Shown: one piece after another, positions 46,792 to 58,589 of the stretch
Layout: the number at the start of each line of letters is the position of its first letter
Position numbering within the stretch: position 1 is the stretch's first letter
Assembly (NCBI GenBank): GCA_006538405.1
Contig: BJKQ01000006.1
Location: 2,627,001-2,691,000 of the forward strand
Length of the DNA stretch: 64,000 nt
Reading direction: 5' to 3'
Origin: Hansfordia pulvinata
Lineage: Eukaryota; Ascomycota; Sordariomycetes; Xylariales
The notes under the pieces: generated by a model
Database searches by the model: none
Seen by the model: only the letters and a program-made list of their open reading frames with translations
Told to the model about the DNA's origin: nothing
Program-made: the position numbers and the translations under genes

Positions 46792-47990
46792 CTACGATCC
46801 GGAGGCGGTGGCGTACAGCGCGCGCGGCTGTCCGTGGACGTCGCAGGGCGCGAAGCGCCACCAGTCGGCGTGCTGCCACGACGCGCCGTAGCGCACGTAT
46901 GCCGACAGGGCCCAGGGCAGGGGCGGGAAGTTGGCGAAGCGCCCGCCCTCGTACGTCCGGTCGTGCGTCGCCAGACAGAACACCATGCCCGTCGAGAGGC
47001 CCAACTTGCTCTAATGGTTCGCGTTTGTGGTCAGCCTCGGCTTTTTGTCTGGCGTTTCAACCCTTTGCAGACAGTGAACAGGAGGGGACGAAGCAGCGAT
47101 GGTCGCTGGGTATAAATTGGCACCGCCAGACACAAGAAACAAAAAGGGCCGGAGGGCAAGAGAGGGCGTACCATAGCATCCTGCGCATCCTCGCCGAGCG
47201 CTGCTTGCAAGCCGGCCATGCGCTCCGTGCCGAAGCGCCTCAGGCCGACCAGCGTCGGGATCTCGTCGGCGAGGTGGGTGGCCAGCGCGGGGCCGAAGGC
47301 GTCGATGAGCTCACGCACGCGAGCCCCGAGTACTTCTCGCCGCTGCCCGTCTCGCCGCTGGCGCCGCCCAGGCACGCCGCCGTCCAGCGGCTCAGCTCCT
47401 CCAAGCCGTCGTGGAAGGCCTCGTGCTGCACCACGTTGGCGCTCATGACTCCCGGCTCGCCCGCCACTATTTCCGTGTTTCTCGTGCGTCAGCTGAGGTC
47501 CAATACCTGTCTCTCTCCAGTCTAGGGATAGGAGAGTAGGGGAGGGGGGACAAAGACCGGGTGGTTCTCCACTCACTCTCTTCGACCTTGGGGAAGAACA
47601 TGGCCTCTTCACCGCGGTGGTGGATGTCCGTAAAGGCCAGCAGCGTCTGCACGAAGCCCAGGAAGGCCCGCTGATCGGCTTCGGAGGTGATGTGCGGCGC
47701 CTGCTGATACACGGCATTGAGTCCACGGATGATGCAGTTGTGGACGCACACCATCTCGCACGCGACATCGATGAACATGTCGGCCTGTAGAGGGGGACCC
47801 AAGGTTAGCTACTGGCTCGTCTACTGCGCATCCCCGTCATCATTCGCTCTGGAAACAAGGCAAAGAAGAGTCCAACGCAGGCGGCGATGCCGGTCGCGCC
47901 ACGCACCTTCTCGTCCACTGCAAGCTGCGATGCCGGCGACGGGATTAGCTTGAGTGGACCGTCGGCCCACGGGTAGGAGGCTGTCGCCAT
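46792..47990 (-). CDS. Hemerythrin-like HHE cation-binding domain protein
   Basis: Four exons: 47990-47907, 47784-47577, 47466-47172, 47010-46792; introns GTGCGT...CAG, GTGAGT...TAG and GTACGC...TAG. The domain is a four-helix bundle expected to bind a di-iron or other metal centre. Putative ligands are seen in VCVHNCIIRGLNAVYQ, LLAFTDIHHRGEEAMFFPKVEE and MSANVVQHEAFHDGLEEL (H...H..E...H). The C-terminal exon (GMVFCLATHDRTYEGGRFANFPPLPW...) is typical of the fungal members. The frame breaks in exon 3 at C4 47324-47327 (G run on the coding strand). One added base continues EKYSGARVRELIDAF and LADEIPTLVGLRRF, giving about 268 aa. The function in fungi is unknown; roles in oxygen, iron or nitric-oxide handling are inferred from the family. 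Confidence 0.88.
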
Positions 47991-50410
47991 GTTGGTTCTG
48001 GGAGGGGGTGACTAAGAGGGGAGAGTGTTTCAGAGGCTGTATTCGATGTGGCGGCAACGTGTCGCTGAGAGCGGGAAGTGGGAAATATAGGACACTGATA
48101 CACAAACACACTACGACAAATGCTCTCCCTGCTGTTTTGCAATGTCGACTGGTAGATCCAGCAGGGTCTCCATGACCGACGGCGTCCATCTTTATATTGC
48201 TGCGGGGATGCATGCTTGGGCACTGCCAGCTCAGCTCAGCCTCCTTGTTGTCAACGCCGAGTAGGGGTGCTTCATTGGCTGGTCAGCATAGTGTCTGGCC
48301 TCAGCTGCACCTACCTTACCTAGCCTACCACTCTTATTACCTACCTTAGTTACGAGTACTAATAATTTAGCAAAGTCGCTAATGACTGAGGCTAGGTAGG
48401 CTCGGGGGGAACCTTGAGGCACCAGGCAGAACCCCGTTTCTGGAATTGAGTGAGGGCATCTTCCCCATGTGCGCCCGTACGAACGTGAAAGGCTCTGCTA
48501 CGTCCAGACCTCAACATGGCTGTCTCGGCCGGGCTCGAGCGAGTAGGCACCGGTCTAGCGCGACAAAAGGAAGAAGTAGCAGGCGGCGCATTCGTGGTCG
48601 CGGGTTGTCCGGACTGGCGAGGAAACAAGTCCTGGATGAGAGATCGCCGCGCCTGATCGAGCAAGGCGGATGGTCGGTCGTCTTGTTAGCCGTTGGGTCT
48701 TGGCACTACTCGTAGTCCCTCGCGCCCGGCCAGCCTATCAAAGCCTGATCAAATGGTCAACTCCTGCAACGCTTACGTGAGCTAGAGAAACCGACAGTGA
48801 TAGGCTCAGCACCGGGCGCTGCTGCGTGGAGAGGCGTGGGAGGCTCGTTCGCGGCCGCATAGAACAGGGCGTCGGGTTCAGACATGGAGGCTCAAGAAGC
48901 ACAGGAGCCGGGTGATTACTCGTACTTGGTGGCTCCAGTGCTGCATCCACGACTGGAGCTACCCTCGCTATTCTGTCACCAGGGTCCGTGGCGCTCGATT
49001 GTGGCTGCTTTCGCGCCTCGTGGCCCATTAGACTTGTTCGTAAGGGTTTCACTAGCGGGGACAGTTGCGACTTGACTCGTACGTTATGAGGCCTGCCGGG
49101 ACTGTGCGCAACCGGCTGTTGAACAGAAGGCATCCCTCGAATAGGCGGATCCCATAACTAGCGGCGGTTCTCTTCCGCCGTCATGGTCATGTCGGGATTT
49201 CACAATGCCCATCTCCTCATGTGACTCGGGCTGTCTCCACAAGAGGGCTGGGCCAATGTAACTCATACTGATGTTATCGAGCTGCCGCGATTGGTGGTTG
49301 ATCTCCAAGCCTGCCAGAGCCATTCTACTTCGCGTGGCCTCGTTAGTTCTCTAATAACACAGGTGGTGAGGGCGGCGGGGCTTGCATCTGCCTGTCTGTT
49401 TGCAAGTCAGAGAGAGGTCGGGACTCGAACTGACGGGGTGCGTGCCCACGAGGACGCGAGCAGCGCTCGACGGGATTAACATAAAGACCGCCCATTCTCG
49501 CTCGTTTGCAACGTCTTCCCCGCTTCTCAAACGCCGCTTCACGGCTTGTTGCTTCCAAACAAGGTGACGAGGTTTTGTCTAGGTATAGTCTTAGGATGCC
49601 GATGACGAACGCGAGTGTGACGGGATGATCGGAGAGTGTACAGAGCAGAGAGCCTCGCCGTGGGCGATGTCATGGAATCGAAGGGAGGTGGTTTGCCGGG
49701 GTTGAGGTAAGCGAGCTGAGGTCCCTGAGGGGCGTTCCCGACACGTAGGGCTGCCCGTAGTTGTAAGGTTTGGCTACGCGCCAGGACTAGCGAGACGGGG
49801 GGCGAGACGCGTGTCCAACAGCTCAAGTCCCTGAGTCTCGGTCGAGTACCGCGTTGCATGCTGGAGGCGCTTGGGATAGGCGCGTACCCCACGCAAGAGA
49901 TGAATGGACGACCTGCACAGTACATTGCCTCGAAGCTGGTAGCTCTGGGCAGCTACGACGCCACGTACGAGTACTCCCCTCGTACCTCGAGACTCCAGAG
50001 CGTCCCGGTCCAGCCCTGGTACAGTGGAGGGATCCATACCTACCTACGAGTACTCCGGCCAGGTACCTAAGTCAGTGAAGGTCCCACTAATTGCAAGGCA
50101 TGAGTAGGCCCTCCAAGTGCCTCCCACTGCTGGGAAGCTGCCGCCCTGCCAATGACGAGTGCCCATGGGTGAGAGCTGGAGGTACGGGTATGTACTCGTA
50201 CGCTTGCACAGCACAGCAAGGTACGAGCACCTACCTTACCTTCAATCGGTGCCGGGTTACAGCTGCTGCGCTGGCCTTCTCGTCAACCTCATATCCCGAC
50301 GACCAGCGACGCCGTCTCCATCCACCTTCCTCACGTTCGCCCTCACCACGATTAGATGTGACGGACACGACAGGCGCCTGTCATTCACCGTCCATCGGAT
50401 CCTCCCCACC
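47991..50410. other. Divergent intergenic region, HHE gene / STT3
   Basis: No supported gene. Includes a minus-strand TATAAAG at 48190-48196 (about 200 nt upstream of the HHE start), CTACCTTACC-type words at about 48308-48350, and a cluster of TACGAGTACT words at 49967, 50045 and 50187 shortly before STT3. Confidence 0.55.
48190..48197 (-). promoter_or_regulatory. Possible TATA box of the HHE gene
   Basis: ATATAAAG on the minus strand, 200 nt upstream of the ATG at 47990. Position is plausible for a fungal TATA with a moderate 5' UTR; not otherwise supported. Confidence 0.35.
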
Positions 50411-52959
50411 ATGGCCGTCGCCAACGACGCTGCCGGCGGCTTCAGCCCCATCGCCAAGGTCGCCGCCCTCGGCCGCAGCCAGAGCACCAAGACGCTGCTG
50501 CGCGTCCTCATCCTCTGCCTCATTGCCGGCGCTGCCATCGCCAGCCGTCTCTTCTCCGTCATTCGTGCGTGCCCCCGAGCTGCTGCTCTCTTTGCTCTGC
50601 GACTGACCGCTAACCGCCGCTTTCCTCCACTCTTCTAGGCTTCGAAAGTATTATTCACGAATGTACGTCCTGTCGCCGCTCCCTCCTCCGCCGACCTGTC
50701 CACACCACCCAGTACAGCTCCGGTTGGCCGATATACTAACCTCTCCCAGTCGACCCGTGGTTCAACTTCCGCGCCACCAAGTACCTCGTCGCCAATGGCT
50801 TCTACTCCTTCTGGGATTGGTTCGATGACCGCACATGGCACCCCTTGGGCCGCGTCACTGGCGGCACCCTCTACCCGGGCCTCATGGTCACCAGCGGCGT
50901 CATCTACCACATCCTGCGCCTACTTACCGTGCCCGTCGACATTCGCAACATCTGTGTCCTGCTCGCCCCGGCCTGCTCCGGTCTGACCGCCTTCGCCACC
51001 TACCTCCTGACCAACGAAATGACCGACAGCTCCTCTTCCGCTGGCCTGCTCGCGGCCGCCTTCATGGGCATCGCCCCTGGCTACATCTCCCGCTCCGTGG
51101 CCGGCTCCTACGATAACGAGGCCATTGCCATCTTCCTGCTCGTCTTTACCTTCTACCTGTGGATCAAGGCCCTCAAGCTCGGCTCCGTTCTCTGGGGCGC
51201 CCTCTGCGCCCTCTTCTACGGTTACATGGTTGCCTCGTGGGGTGGCTACGCCTTCATCACCTGCCTGGTGCCCCTCCACGTTTTCGTTCTCATCTGCATG
51301 GGCCGCTACAGCCCCCGCCTTTACGTCTCCTACACCACCTGGTACGCCCTCGGGACCTTGGCCAGCATGCAGATCCCCTTCGTCGGTTTCCTGCCCGTCC
51401 GCACCAGCGAGCACATGCCCGCCCTGGGTACGTCCCATTCTTTTCTCTCGACCCCCCTTGCTGCGCCTGAGCTAACGTCCTCCAGGTATCTTCGGCTTCC
51501 TGCAGATTGTGGGCTTCCTCGACTACGTCCGCTCAGCTGTGCCCAGCCGCCAGTTCCAGACCTTCCTTTACGTCTCGCTCGGTGCTATCTTCAGCGTTGC
51601 TCTCGCTCTGCTGGTGGCCTTGACCAGCGCCGGCTACATTGCCCCCTGGTCAGGTCGCTTCTATTCCCTCTGGGACACCAGCTACGCCAAGATCCACATT
51701 CCCATCATCGCCTCCGTGTCCGAGCACCAGCCTACCGCCTGGCCCGCCTTCTTCTTCGACCTCAACATGCTCATCTGGCTCTTCCCGCCGGTGTCTACCT
51801 GTGCTTCCAGAAGCTGCATGACGAGCATGTCTTCATCATTGTCTACGCCCTCTTTGGCAGCTACTTCGCCGGTGTCATGGTTCGGTTGATGCTCACCCTG
51901 ACTCCGGTTGTCTGTGTGGCCGCAGCGGTTGCTGCCTCGCAGCTCCTCGACACCTTCCTTGTCCACAGTTCGCCTGCCCCTCCCGAGGAGACCAAGGAGG
52001 AGGATGCTACCGATGGCGCTGCCTCCAGAAAGGCGGCCAAGGTGGGCGGTCTTCGCTCCACCGCCAAGCCTGTCGTCGGAATCTACGGCTGGTTCTCCAA
52101 GATTTTCCTGGCCGGTAGCATGACCCTCTACCTGCTGCTTTTCGTCCAGCACTGCACCTGGGTGACGTCCAACGCATACTCCTCGCCCTCTGTTGTCCTA
52201 GCCAGCCGCCTGCCGGATGGCTCGCAGCACATTATTGACGACTACCGCGAGGCGTACCAGTGGCTCCGACAGAACACCAAGGATGATGCCAAGATCATGT
52301 CGTGGTGGGACTACGGCTACCAGATTGGTGGCATGGCCGATCGTCCCACACTGGTCGACAACAACACGTGGAACAACACCCACATTGCCACGGTTGGCAA
52401 GGCCATGGCTTCCAGCGAGGAGGTTAGCTACGAAATCATGCGCCAACACGAGGTTGACTATGTTCTTGTTGTTTTCGGTGGTCTGCTCGGGTACTCGGGC
52501 GACGATCTGAACAAGTTCCTGTGGATGGTCCGCATTGCTGAAGGCATCTGGCCCGACGAGGTTAAGGAGCGCAACTTCTTCACTGCCCGCGGCGAATACA
52601 AGGTGGATCACGAGGCGTCCGAGACGATGAAGAACTCGCTGATGTAAGTTGAAGCCGCCCCAAGAACGCAATGGCCGGCTACTGACAGAAGATGCAAATA
52701 GGTACAAGATGTCTTACTACAACTTTGCCAGCCTCTTCCCCCGGGACAGGCCACCGACAGAGTTCGCGGCGTGCGCATGCCCGATGTGGGGCCTACGCTC
52801 AACGTGGTTGAGGAGGCCTTCACCAGTGAGAACTGGATCATCCGTATCTACAAGGTCAAGGACCTGGACAATGTCGGGCGCGACCACTTCTCGGCCACAT
52901 CTTTCGACCAGGGCCACAAGAAGAAGAAGGCCACCAAAAAGCGCGGCCCCGGGTTCTGA
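50411..52959 (+). CDS. STT3: Oligosaccharyltransferase catalytic subunit Stt3
   Basis: Transfers the dolichol-linked oligosaccharide to Asn-X-Ser/Thr in the ER lumen. Five exons: 50411-50564, 50639-50662 (a 24-nt micro-exon), 50750-51427, 51486-52643, 52702-52959, all with GT...AG borders. They assemble SRLFSVIRFESIIHEFDPWF (first lumenal loop, with the catalytic DPWFNFR Asp) across two junctions. Other hallmarks: AAAFMGIAPGYISRSVAGSYDNEA, YGYMVASWGGYAF, and the acceptor-binding SWWDYGYQIGG, followed by the NNTWNNTHIA glycosylation-site cluster. The C terminus is a KKKKATKKRGPGF basic tail. The frame breaks twice: at CCC 51784-51786 (LIWLFP to AGVYLCFQ) and at C5 52738-52742 (NFASLFP to PGQATDRVRGV). 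One base added at each gives 757 aa, normal for fungi. An essential gene with two breaks argues for assembly error. Confidence 0.96.
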
Positions 52960-54123
52960 GGGCTGACTGAGCATAGAATGGTATTTCCAAAGATACTAAG
53001 CATCTCTGGCAGCATAGTAGCTGCACTACTTTGAATTGTACAGCAATTTACTTGGCTGGGGTCTGGTTTGAACCCCATCTGTGAGTGTCTAAAAGACGTG
53101 TATGAATTGAAAAGATATCCAAACGGAACCTGAGTGCACCTGAGTGCTTGTGAATCATGACTGTGAGAGAATTATTTAATTTACAGATGCTTTTCAGCTT
53201 GCAGTCACTAGGTGGGATGGCAAGAGGCAATCCTACCTGCTGCAGTACATGGCTTAACTGCTGGTAGCGTGAGAAGCTGGCAGCTAAGAGCCAGGTAAGG
53301 GTTGCTGGGTTGCTAGGCAGGGAGGGCTGCACATTGAATGGTCTTGTCTACCTCACAGTAGTTCATTGCTAGCAGTGCTTCAAGAACCAAGTACTTTGTT
53401 TATCCACGCTTTAGGTTGCTTTGCTTTCCGTGGGCACTTTTTGTTTATTGTTTTTCTTTAAAACTCGCTATGCTAAACTACTACCTATGTACTTGCCTTC
53501 TGATACATCTCGTGTGCTCTTTCCTTTTTGAAAGTCCTCCCTCACCTTTCGCCCTCAGCCACTACGAGCACTTCTTTGTAGTCTGCCCCAGCATTGGACA
53601 GCTGCCTCTTTCTTTCCTCTCATTTACTCCATCTCTTGCATCAGCCTGGATCCGAATTCTAGTTTAGGTACTGATTAAGGACCAGAATACTGGTGCAGCT
53701 AAGCTGATCATTCCTCACCAGCCCATCTTTATAGGGCTGGCTGGGGCTTTGCACATTTGCCCTCTTTAAACAGCCTCACCTATAGTGATTACAGCTGCTG
53801 CGCATGCATAGGACCGCTCTGGATAAAGGACAGGTTCAGTATCATGTCTTCCAGCCATATGCAGGCAGGCTGCAGTGACAGCGAGTAAGTAATGTTTTCT
53901 GGTGTCGGATTCTTGATGGCGGCGCTTAATCGTCTGATCACCTCTGCATCACCTGCATTTCGACTCTCGTCTGGATCTTCTCCCCTTCCTCCTTCCTGGC
54001 CCTGTATATCCATCCTCAGTCGCCCTATATTGATCCCTCTCCTTTCCTCTCTCCTCTCCTACGCGACACGCCGGTCTCCGGGAGATAGCCTCAGGCGGCG
54101 GCTGACACCGACACAGCAGCACC
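52960..54123. other. Intergenic, no supported gene
   Basis: Comparatively AT-richer 3' flank of STT3 and promoter of the next gene. No repeat family or conserved ORF was seen. Confidence 0.6.
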
Positions 54124-57100
54124 ATGACGCTTGCCAGCTATCAGCAGGGGCCGGGACACGAAGAAGACCGGCTTTATCTGCCTGGGCGTCCGGGCGTCTA
54201 CCTCATGTCGCGGAACGGGGAGCCGGTCCTGGCTCGGCAGCGACGGCCAAGTGTGTCTATTCTGAGAGGCATGTTCGGAATCCCGGGCCCGCGAGAGCTC
54301 TCTCGCCAAATCCGACCTGCTCGCGGCCATGGCATCGCGCGACGGCCCAGCTACGCGTCCCAGACGTCTGGTGTTGTCACGCTTCCGCCGGCGCCGGCGC
54401 GATCCCGCCCTGTCTTCGATATCGACCCGGCGGCTCAGGCGGTGGAGTCTGGCAACGAGGACGACACGCCGCCGCGGAGAACGAAGAATCGTGACCGCAA
54501 AGTCGAGGCTGCGACGCCGGCCGCGAAGAAGCCACGCCGGAGAATCAGCATCGCTACCGACACCGAAGACTCGGACACGGATTCGGAATCAACCGAGCCC
54601 GAGAGTGAGGGCAAGAAACCGGCGAGAAAAGTCCAGAAATCTGCAAAGATCAGGAGAGTCAAGAGGTCTCGCAGCGCTTCCGCAACCGAGTCCGACGGCA
54701 CCTCTGATGACAGCGAAGTCGAAGAAGTCATCATCGTCCCGCCAAGAAGAGCCAGGAGGCGTCACAAAAAGACGAAGAAAGCCCCGAAAAAGAAGAAAGA
54801 AAAGAAGGCTGTGCGCACTGCCTCGTCCCCAGCAGCGCCACTGAAGAGCATCCTGCGTACTTCGGCATCGAACACCAACGACGGCGCAACAAGTGATGCC
54901 GAGACGTCAGACTCCGACACGACCGAGTCCATCAGCCGCCCACCGTCTGCGTTGCAAGGCCCCTTCTCACAGACACCGACGCCGTCCGTGGGCCCGAGCA
55001 TGCCTTCTTACGGGCCGCCGCCTCTGAACATGGGTGCCCTGAACTCTCCAGGCCTGGGTGCCTTCGGGCAGCCCTGCGACCTGCAGTTCCAGCAACAGCC
55101 CCCGGGATCAATGCTTTACTGGACACAGCAGCAGCAGCAGCAGCCTCCGTGGGAGGCCAACCCGCCTCTAGCTGGTTTCCCGGGTTTCCAGGCGCCACAG
55201 CTTCAGCCAATGTCTGCCATGCCGTACCAGAGTCCTTTCGCCCAACCGTCGCCAGGCTTCGGCCCAGGCTTCCCTCCGTCAAATGCCACCAACTTACACA
55301 TGCCCTCGGGCCCGCTCTCGGCTTCTGGGCCTCCGCCCCTGAAACCGCCTCGCGCGGGTTTCCCGCACGTGGGAGAAGACGCAGCCACAACGCAGCCAAC
55401 AGACGACAAGGAGAACGGAGGAGAAGCCGCGGCATTCGAGAGACACTACAGGTCGGTCACTCAGCAGGAGAGACTCGGCGATCCAGAGGCTAGAGGGGCT
55501 GAAGGCGCCGCCGAGAGCTCCAAGAAGCCTGACAAGGCCAATAAGACGCCACTCGATATGTCTCGACGCGTTATGCACTATCACCACTGCGCGGGTTGCG
55601 GCAAGAAGCGCAGCCGCGACTACCAAGAGTCCAACCGGCTGGAGATAGGCGAGCGCCCGCCGGTGCAATACTGTCAGAGCTGTATGAAGAAGGCACATAT
55701 GCCAAGTAACCCCAAATCGAGCCAGAATGAGAGAGGCAGCAGAGCCTCAGATGACTCGGAGGAAAGTTTGTCAAAAGAAGAATTTGAAAATCGAAAGGTC
55801 TCATCTCTAGAAGCTACCCACCCGCCCTTCACTACTGACTGGAACTCGTCGCAGGTCCGGCGTTCTGTTGCAGACTTGACTCACTCTCCAAAGAGTCATG
55901 GTGAATCAGCCAGCCTCGGGCCTCAGTGTGCTCAGTCTTCCCACCCGGAAGAGACAGAAACGTTCTCCGAGCAAAGAGACAAAGAACTCGACAGACTGGA
56001 GGACCTCATGGGGCGCTTGTCCCACACAGAAAGAAGACCCTCTTTGTCGTCTGCCGAGGCTTCAAGCTCACGGGCATCGTCGCCCACCGCGGTTCCCAAG
56101 CTGCGCCGCGTCAAGTCTCGTCGGTTCAAATCCCCTCCACCGGCATTCCCAGCAAGGGGTCGCCGGCGTCGTCGTCGCTGGACTCGGAGCCAGATCTGGC
56201 CACCATCATACCCGAGGTGATCGAGATAGCTTCAAAGGTCGCGGATGGTCCTGGGTCGTGGAAGTCTAACGTGGCATCTCAGATGCCGGAAATCATCGAC
56301 GCCGTGTCCCACGCTGTTGGCCGCGGCCGCCATTCCAAGTCTCGCACTGCCAAGACGCTCGCTGTGGTCAAGCAGATCCTTGAGCATATGCTGTCCGGTG
56401 TCAACCTGTCGGAAGAGCTGTCTGAGCATGGCATGTTCAAGATAGGCGACCAGCCCCAGAAGCATCAAGGCCGCTTCCAAGATACAAGACCCGCAGCGGC
56501 AGGCACACGCGGCTCTGAAATATCCGGGTCCCAGAAGTCAACCAAGACGCACAGAGAACGCCGCAGACACGCGACGGATCACGATCCTCGTTCAAAGAGC
56601 CATGCGGTCTACCACTTGCCCACGGCGCGCAACGAATCCTCCGAGCTTGCGAGCAGCCAGTCCGACGTCGTGCCGCACAAGGACCGCGCCCACAAAGGCT
56701 CGTCAAAGCACCGCGATAGATTTGCCAAGCCGGAGAAGAGATCGGACAGAGGCGGAGGCGGAGGCGGATCGAGCCCACGATCGCCTCTCCTGAACCGAGG
56801 ATCATCCGAGGCCGCCATTGCTGGACGCGTCCACGACCTGCTCGATGACCCTCGAGCGGCCTACGATACTTGGACCGGCCGATCCGGGGACGACCCCAAG
56901 GCGGCCTACGATGCCTGGAACAAGAAGAGTAGCCACGGCCGGGGACGAGGCCAAGAGGGGTCTCGCGAATATGACAACCGGGACCCCCCACGCCTGTAGA
57001 GCAGGCCTACCGACAGCGAGCCACGCCCTTTACCGAATTTGCGAACGACTCCTAGGAAGAAGCTCGGTCCATGCTGGAGAGAGAGGCCGAAGCGCGAGCC

Positions 57101-57753
57101 GAGCGGGAACTCGCGGAAGCCGGTAAGCTGTTCGACGCCGCGGTCGAGTCTGCCAGCTCGGCCGCCCGCGGATCAGCCACGTCCACCTTCCCGCCCCGCC
57201 ACAGTCCCAGTCTGACCGTGCTCTCGGTAGCCTCCTGCGATTCCGACGCCGAGTGCGACATGGGGGCCGTGTCCTACGCGATAGACGAGGCCTCCGAGGC
57301 GGACGATCCGGCCTGGGAGAGAGCCAGGGCTGTCATGGCCCGCCGACGACTTGGTGAGTGCTTACATACTGACAAATAGAGGCCTCGCGTCCGAGTTCAT
57401 GTGTGCGGCTGTGTGTGCCAGGCAAACTACCTTGCTAACAGCTGGCAGAGTTTTCCAGCGAAGACGACATGAACGCACAGAGAGCCCCGGCAGCGCGACC
57501 CCACGAGAGCGCCTCGCATGCCTCCAGCCGGTCCTCCCTCACTCGCGACCGCCGTGCCGACGGCCGACTACAGCTCTACGGCTTGGACGACAGCGCCAAC
57601 GCCGACTCGCTGCGGTCGCTGACGTCGTCAGTCTACGGTCACACCGGCTACTCCAGCGGCGACGACGTGACTCGATGGCCCTCACACAGGCCTGGCGGCG
57701 GTGCTGCTCACGGGAAAACGTACCGCCGAACGCGTCAGCCCTCAGACCTTTAA
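54124..57753 (+). CDS. Unrecognised large, mostly disordered protein with a CxxC...CxxC zinc-like motif
   Basis: Begins MTLASYQQGPGHEEDRLYLPG at 54124. The N-terminal 250 residues have basic nuclear-signal-like runs (KTKKAPKKKKEKK) and acidic/Ser tracts (DTEDSDTDSESTEPE). A Pro/Gln-rich segment follows, then YHHCAGCGKKRSRDYQ...PPVQYCQSCMKKA near residue 485, two CxxC pairs spaced like a small zinc ribbon. A helical-looking SKVADGPG...VKQILEHMLSGVNLSEEL segment lies at about residue 700. Breaks: the frame shifts at C4 56132-56135 and at C6 56984-56989 (one base each). After the second there is an in-frame TAG at 57053, unless 56996-57055 is a 60-nt intron (GTAGAG...CTAG). The last intron is 57354-57448 and the stop is 57751-57753. 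About 1160 aa if repaired. Whether it is intact or decaying cannot be decided here; I recognise no named family. Confidence 0.65.
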
Positions 57754-58589
57754 CCCCGCTTATGCCCTTGTGTTACGGATCTTGTTACTGTGAATGGGTT
57801 TTAGGGAGCCAAAGAGAAAAAAAAAAGAAATCGACACGGTTCTCTGCTGTCTGCAGAGGCATGTAGAGAGACACGAGGCATCAAAAGAGGCAGGAAAGAG
57901 CAGAAGAAGCATGAGCGAAAATCGAGGTTGGTGGCTTGTACAGCGGTGAAGACGGGAAGAAAAGGGGGATGCAAGGTTTGTGTGTGTGTGTGTGTGTGTG
58001 TGGCTTGGAGAGGGCCAACCAGGCATCAATCGTGTTGGAGAGCGAATGGCCCACGCGGATTTGCGCAAACCCGCCTGGCCTCCCTGTCTTTGCCATTTCC
58101 CTTCTTCCCTCTTCAGTCTGTGGCCGTCTTCTCCTTCTCCCCAGGAGGCAAGGCCTCTAGTATTGTACTGTATCCTCCGCAAGGCAAATGACATCACTTT
58201 ACGAAAGCTCACCGGCACGCGAGCCGCTGGACGCGTGCGTTGATGCCTACTGGGACACTAAGCTGCGAGTTGCGGCGACCCCGAGTCAGGGGCTACAACA
58301 GCTCGCTCTACGCAGTATGAACGATACGAGGAGATCGTGGCTCTCTCCTCTGTAGAGAAAGGCATCATCATATTCTCATTCATCTCATCCCCGGGCACAG
58401 GGAAGGGAGGGTAAAGCATGTACAGAGTCACAGCATCTGTTGGGCGTCCTCAGCTGACCATCAGCACCCACCATCTCCAAACCCAAGGGCTTCGCTCCCC
58501 TCCTTTCTTCCCGTGTGTGGTCAAGTTTCTTCTTTTCTTCCCCCCCTTTTTTCGTTGTTCCCCCGGCTCTCTCTCGGCCTGCGCATCGC
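57754..58589. other. Convergent intergenic region
   Basis: No supported gene. Contains the (TG)12 microsatellite at 57979-58002 and ordinary 3' flank sequence. Confidence 0.6.
57979..58002. repeat. (TG)12 microsatellite
   Basis: Uninterrupted 24-nt TG tract in the spacer between two convergent genes. Confidence 0.95.

Noticed and set aside
49400..49460. Possible reverse-strand tRNA (GGGACTCGAAC resembles a T-arm)
   Set aside because: The T-stem does not pair and no acceptor or anticodon arm could be fitted.
53055..53080. GGTTTGAACCCC resembling a tRNA T-arm
   Set aside because: It forms only a simple hairpin; no cloverleaf around it.
7375..57753. Programmed ribosomal frameshifting in many genes
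   Set aside because: No shared slippery heptamer or pseudoknot; the sites are ordinary C/G runs in unrelated genes, so base-calling error is simpler.
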